Assembly (NCBI GenBank): GCA_017885225.1
Contig: JAFNGM010000237.1
Span: 1-7,763 of the forward strand
Length of the DNA stretch: 7,763 nt
Origin: Syntrophaceae bacterium
GTDB taxonomy: Bacteria; Desulfobacterota; Syntrophia; Syntrophales; UBA2185
Reading direction: 5' to 3'
Below, one piece after another: positions 6,344 to 7,763 of this stretch. Below the pieces are notes generated by a model. That model saw nothing but the letters and a program-made list of their open reading frames with translations, was not told where the DNA came from and ran no database searches. Each line of letters starts with the position of its first letter. Position 1 is the first letter of the stretch. The translations under genes were made by a program, and so were the position numbers.

Positions 6344-6373
6344 TGGTGTAACTCTTGGAAGAGAAAAGAAGGT

Positions 6374-7720
6374 ATGGTGACGACGAAAAAGAAAATACTC
6401 ATCATCGATGACGAAGAATCCATAAGGGATGGATGTGTGCAGGTCCTTTCACGCAAAGGTTACCAGGTTGAAAGTACCGGGGGTGCGCTCCAGGGGCTGG
6501 AGATGGCGCTCAGGAATGTCTATGACACAATTCTGTTGGACATACGGATGCCCGGAATGGATGGACTGGAAATTCTCAAAAAAATTAAAGTCGAGAAAAA
6601 CATCTCGGCAAAAGTCATTATTATTACCGGTTATGGCAGTATTCCGCTCGCTGTCGAGGCGATGAGAAACGGCGCCTTTAATTTTCTCACAAAACCATAC
6701 TCCGCGTCTGATCTCAGAGAAGCAGTGGAGGACGCCCTTACCCAGTGTGATACGGGTGTCGCGGAAAAGGGACTTTCCGTCTTGATCGGAAACAGCGACT
6801 ATATGAAAGAGCTCAAAGAGTCCATTAGAAGGATCGCGCAGACAGACAGCACTGTCCTCATTACAGGAGAGAGCGGTACAGGAAAGGAACTTGTCGCGCA
6901 CACCATCCATAACCTCAGTAAAAGGTGTGACCAATCCTTTATTCCCGTTGACTGTTCTTCGCTTGTGGAGAACCTCATGGAAAGCGAACTGTTCGGACAT
7001 GTCAAAGGCGCGTTCAGCGGAGCCACCGAATCGCGGGAGGGTCGCTTTCAAATAGCCGACAAGGGGACCTTGTTTCTGGATGAAATTTCCAACATCAACC
7101 TCAACATTCAGGCGAAGCTGCTGCGGGTGATCCAGGAGCAGGAGGTACCCAGGGTGGGCAGATCATTGCCCGAGAAGGTCGATGTCAGGCTCATTGCGGC
7201 GACAAATAGAGATATCAGGGCGGAAATCGATACGGGGAGGTTCAGGGAGGATCTGTTCTACAGGATTTCCGTCGTGCCTCTCAATATTAAACCGCTGAGA
7301 GAACATAAATCTGATATTCTGCTCATAGCCCAGCATTACCTGGATATATACATAGAGAAATACGAAAGCAAGGTGCGACGCTTCTCCGAAGAAGCAATAA
7401 AATCCCTCATATCATACAGGTGGCCCGGTAATGTGAGGGAACTGAAAAATACCATAGAGCGCCTCTGTGTGCTCTGTGACCACGAGATTGTCGACATGTC
7501 TGATATATTTTACTACGGGCAAAACGATCAGGCTAAAGCCCCGGTGGTGGATTCTTCCACGGGCAGGGTGACCCTTATAGATGTGGAGAAAGAACATATC
7601 GAAAAAGCCCTGCATCACTTTCATTTCCAGATCAATAAAACAGCCAAATTCCTGGGTATCGACAGAAAGACCCTGCGGATAAAAATGCGTAATTTTGGAA
7701 TAAAGATCGAGAATCAGTAA
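6374..7720 (+). CDS. NtrC-family sigma54-dependent response regulator
   Basis: The 448-residue protein is full length for the family. The receiver domain (about 7-122) has the acidic pair D12/D13, phosphoacceptor D56, T85 and K107. The AAA+ domain (about 137-365) has Walker A GESGTGKE (165-172), the sigma54-contact loop as GAFSGA (212-217; usual GAFTGA), Walker B GTLFLDE (231-237), the arginine-rich GRFREDLFYR (288-297) and sensor II WPGNVREL (350-357). A Fis-type helix-turn-helix lies at about 406-443 (IEKALHHFHFQINKTAKFLGIDRKTL and following). When phosphorylated it should oligomerise, bind upstream activator sites and drive open-complex formation by sigma54 polymerase. It is almost certainly the partner of the upstream kinase and shares its transcript. 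The start is ATG at 6374, or GTG at 6377. The ribosome site is imperfect: GGAAGAG (6357-6363), ten bases upstream. Confidence 0.95.
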   Translation: MVTTKKKILIIDDEESIRDGCVQVLSRKGYQVESTGGALQGLEMALRNVYDTILLDIRMPGMDGLEILKKIKVEKNISAKVIIITGYGSIPLAVEAMRNGAFNFLTKPYSASDLREAVEDALTQCDTGVAEKGLSVLIGNSDYMKELKESIRRIAQTDSTVLITGESGTGKELVAHTIHNLSKRCDQSFIPVDCSSLVENLMESELFGHVKGAFSGATESREGRFQIADKGTLFLDEISNINLNIQAKLLRVIQEQEVPRVGRSLPEKVDVRLIAATNRDIRAEIDTGRFREDLFYRISVVPLNIKPLREHKSDILLIAQHYLDIYIEKYESKVRRFSEEAIKSLISYRWPGNVRELKNTIERLCVLCDHEIVDMSDIFYYGQNDQAKAPVVDSSTGRVTLIDVEKEHIEKALHHFHFQINKTAKFLGIDRKTLRIKMRNFGIKIENQ

Positions 7721-7763
7721 AAACCAACAGCACCCTCAGGGGGTCATCTGCCTCTTGTGCGGG

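Noticed and set aside
7729..7763. Terminator after the response regulator (ACCC-TCAGG-GGGT)
   Set aside because: Four-pair stem and no T tract before the window ends. It may continue outside the window but cannot be judged here.

Overview
The window comes from a bacterium with mid-range base composition. The gene set fits an anaerobic, Deltaproteobacteria-like (Desulfobacterota, syntroph or sulfate-reducer type) organism: a DUF362 protein ending in two 4Fe-4S motifs, a flavoredoxin-type FMN protein, a Cache-domain histidine kinase with an NtrC-type sigma54 activator, and a stand-alone GMP-synthetase ATPase domain. This placement is an inference from gene content. No rRNA, tRNA, CRISPR array, transposase or integrase was seen.

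Layout. Positions 1-576 (minus strand) hold the N-terminal part of a NAD(P)H-hydrate epimerase (Nnr/YjeF_N), cut by the window edge. A 410-base divergent spacer follows. It carries a near-consensus sigma70 promoter (TTGACA-N17-CATAAT), a strong dyad in the predicted 5' leader and a possible 8-codon upstream ORF, all leading into the DUF362/ferredoxin gene at 987-2057. After 152 bases comes a GMP-synthetase subunit B-like gene (2210-3172) with no glutamine amidotransferase partner beside it and clear departures from the usual substrate-loop motifs. The next 516 bases have no convincing gene but contain a compound inverted repeat (3240-3318) that looks like a dispersed palindromic element, a smaller dyad on each side, and a candidate promoter. 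A flavoredoxin-like gene (3689-4255) follows. After an 81-base AT-rich gap comes a two-gene operon: a 668-residue membrane histidine kinase (4337-6343) and, 30 bases later, its 448-residue NtrC-family response regulator (6374-7720).

How the genes may work together. The kinase has an extracytoplasmic Cache sensor flanked by two membrane segments, and the regulator has an intact receiver, AAA+ and Fis-type DNA-binding domains. They should form one phosphorelay that activates sigma54 promoters. I saw no convincing -24/-12 promoter in the window, so the targets are probably elsewhere. The flavoredoxin and the DUF362 ferredoxin-like protein are both plausible redox carriers, but nothing in the sequence ties them to one pathway. 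Nnr is metabolite repair (damaged NAD(P)H) and looks independent of the rest.

Most of the window is ordinary bacterial gene content. The points most worth a second look are the divergent solo GMP-synthetase domain, the structured leader before the DUF362 gene, the compound palindrome, the GAFSGA variant in the sigma54 activator, and the kinase start that lacks a Shine-Dalgarno sequence.
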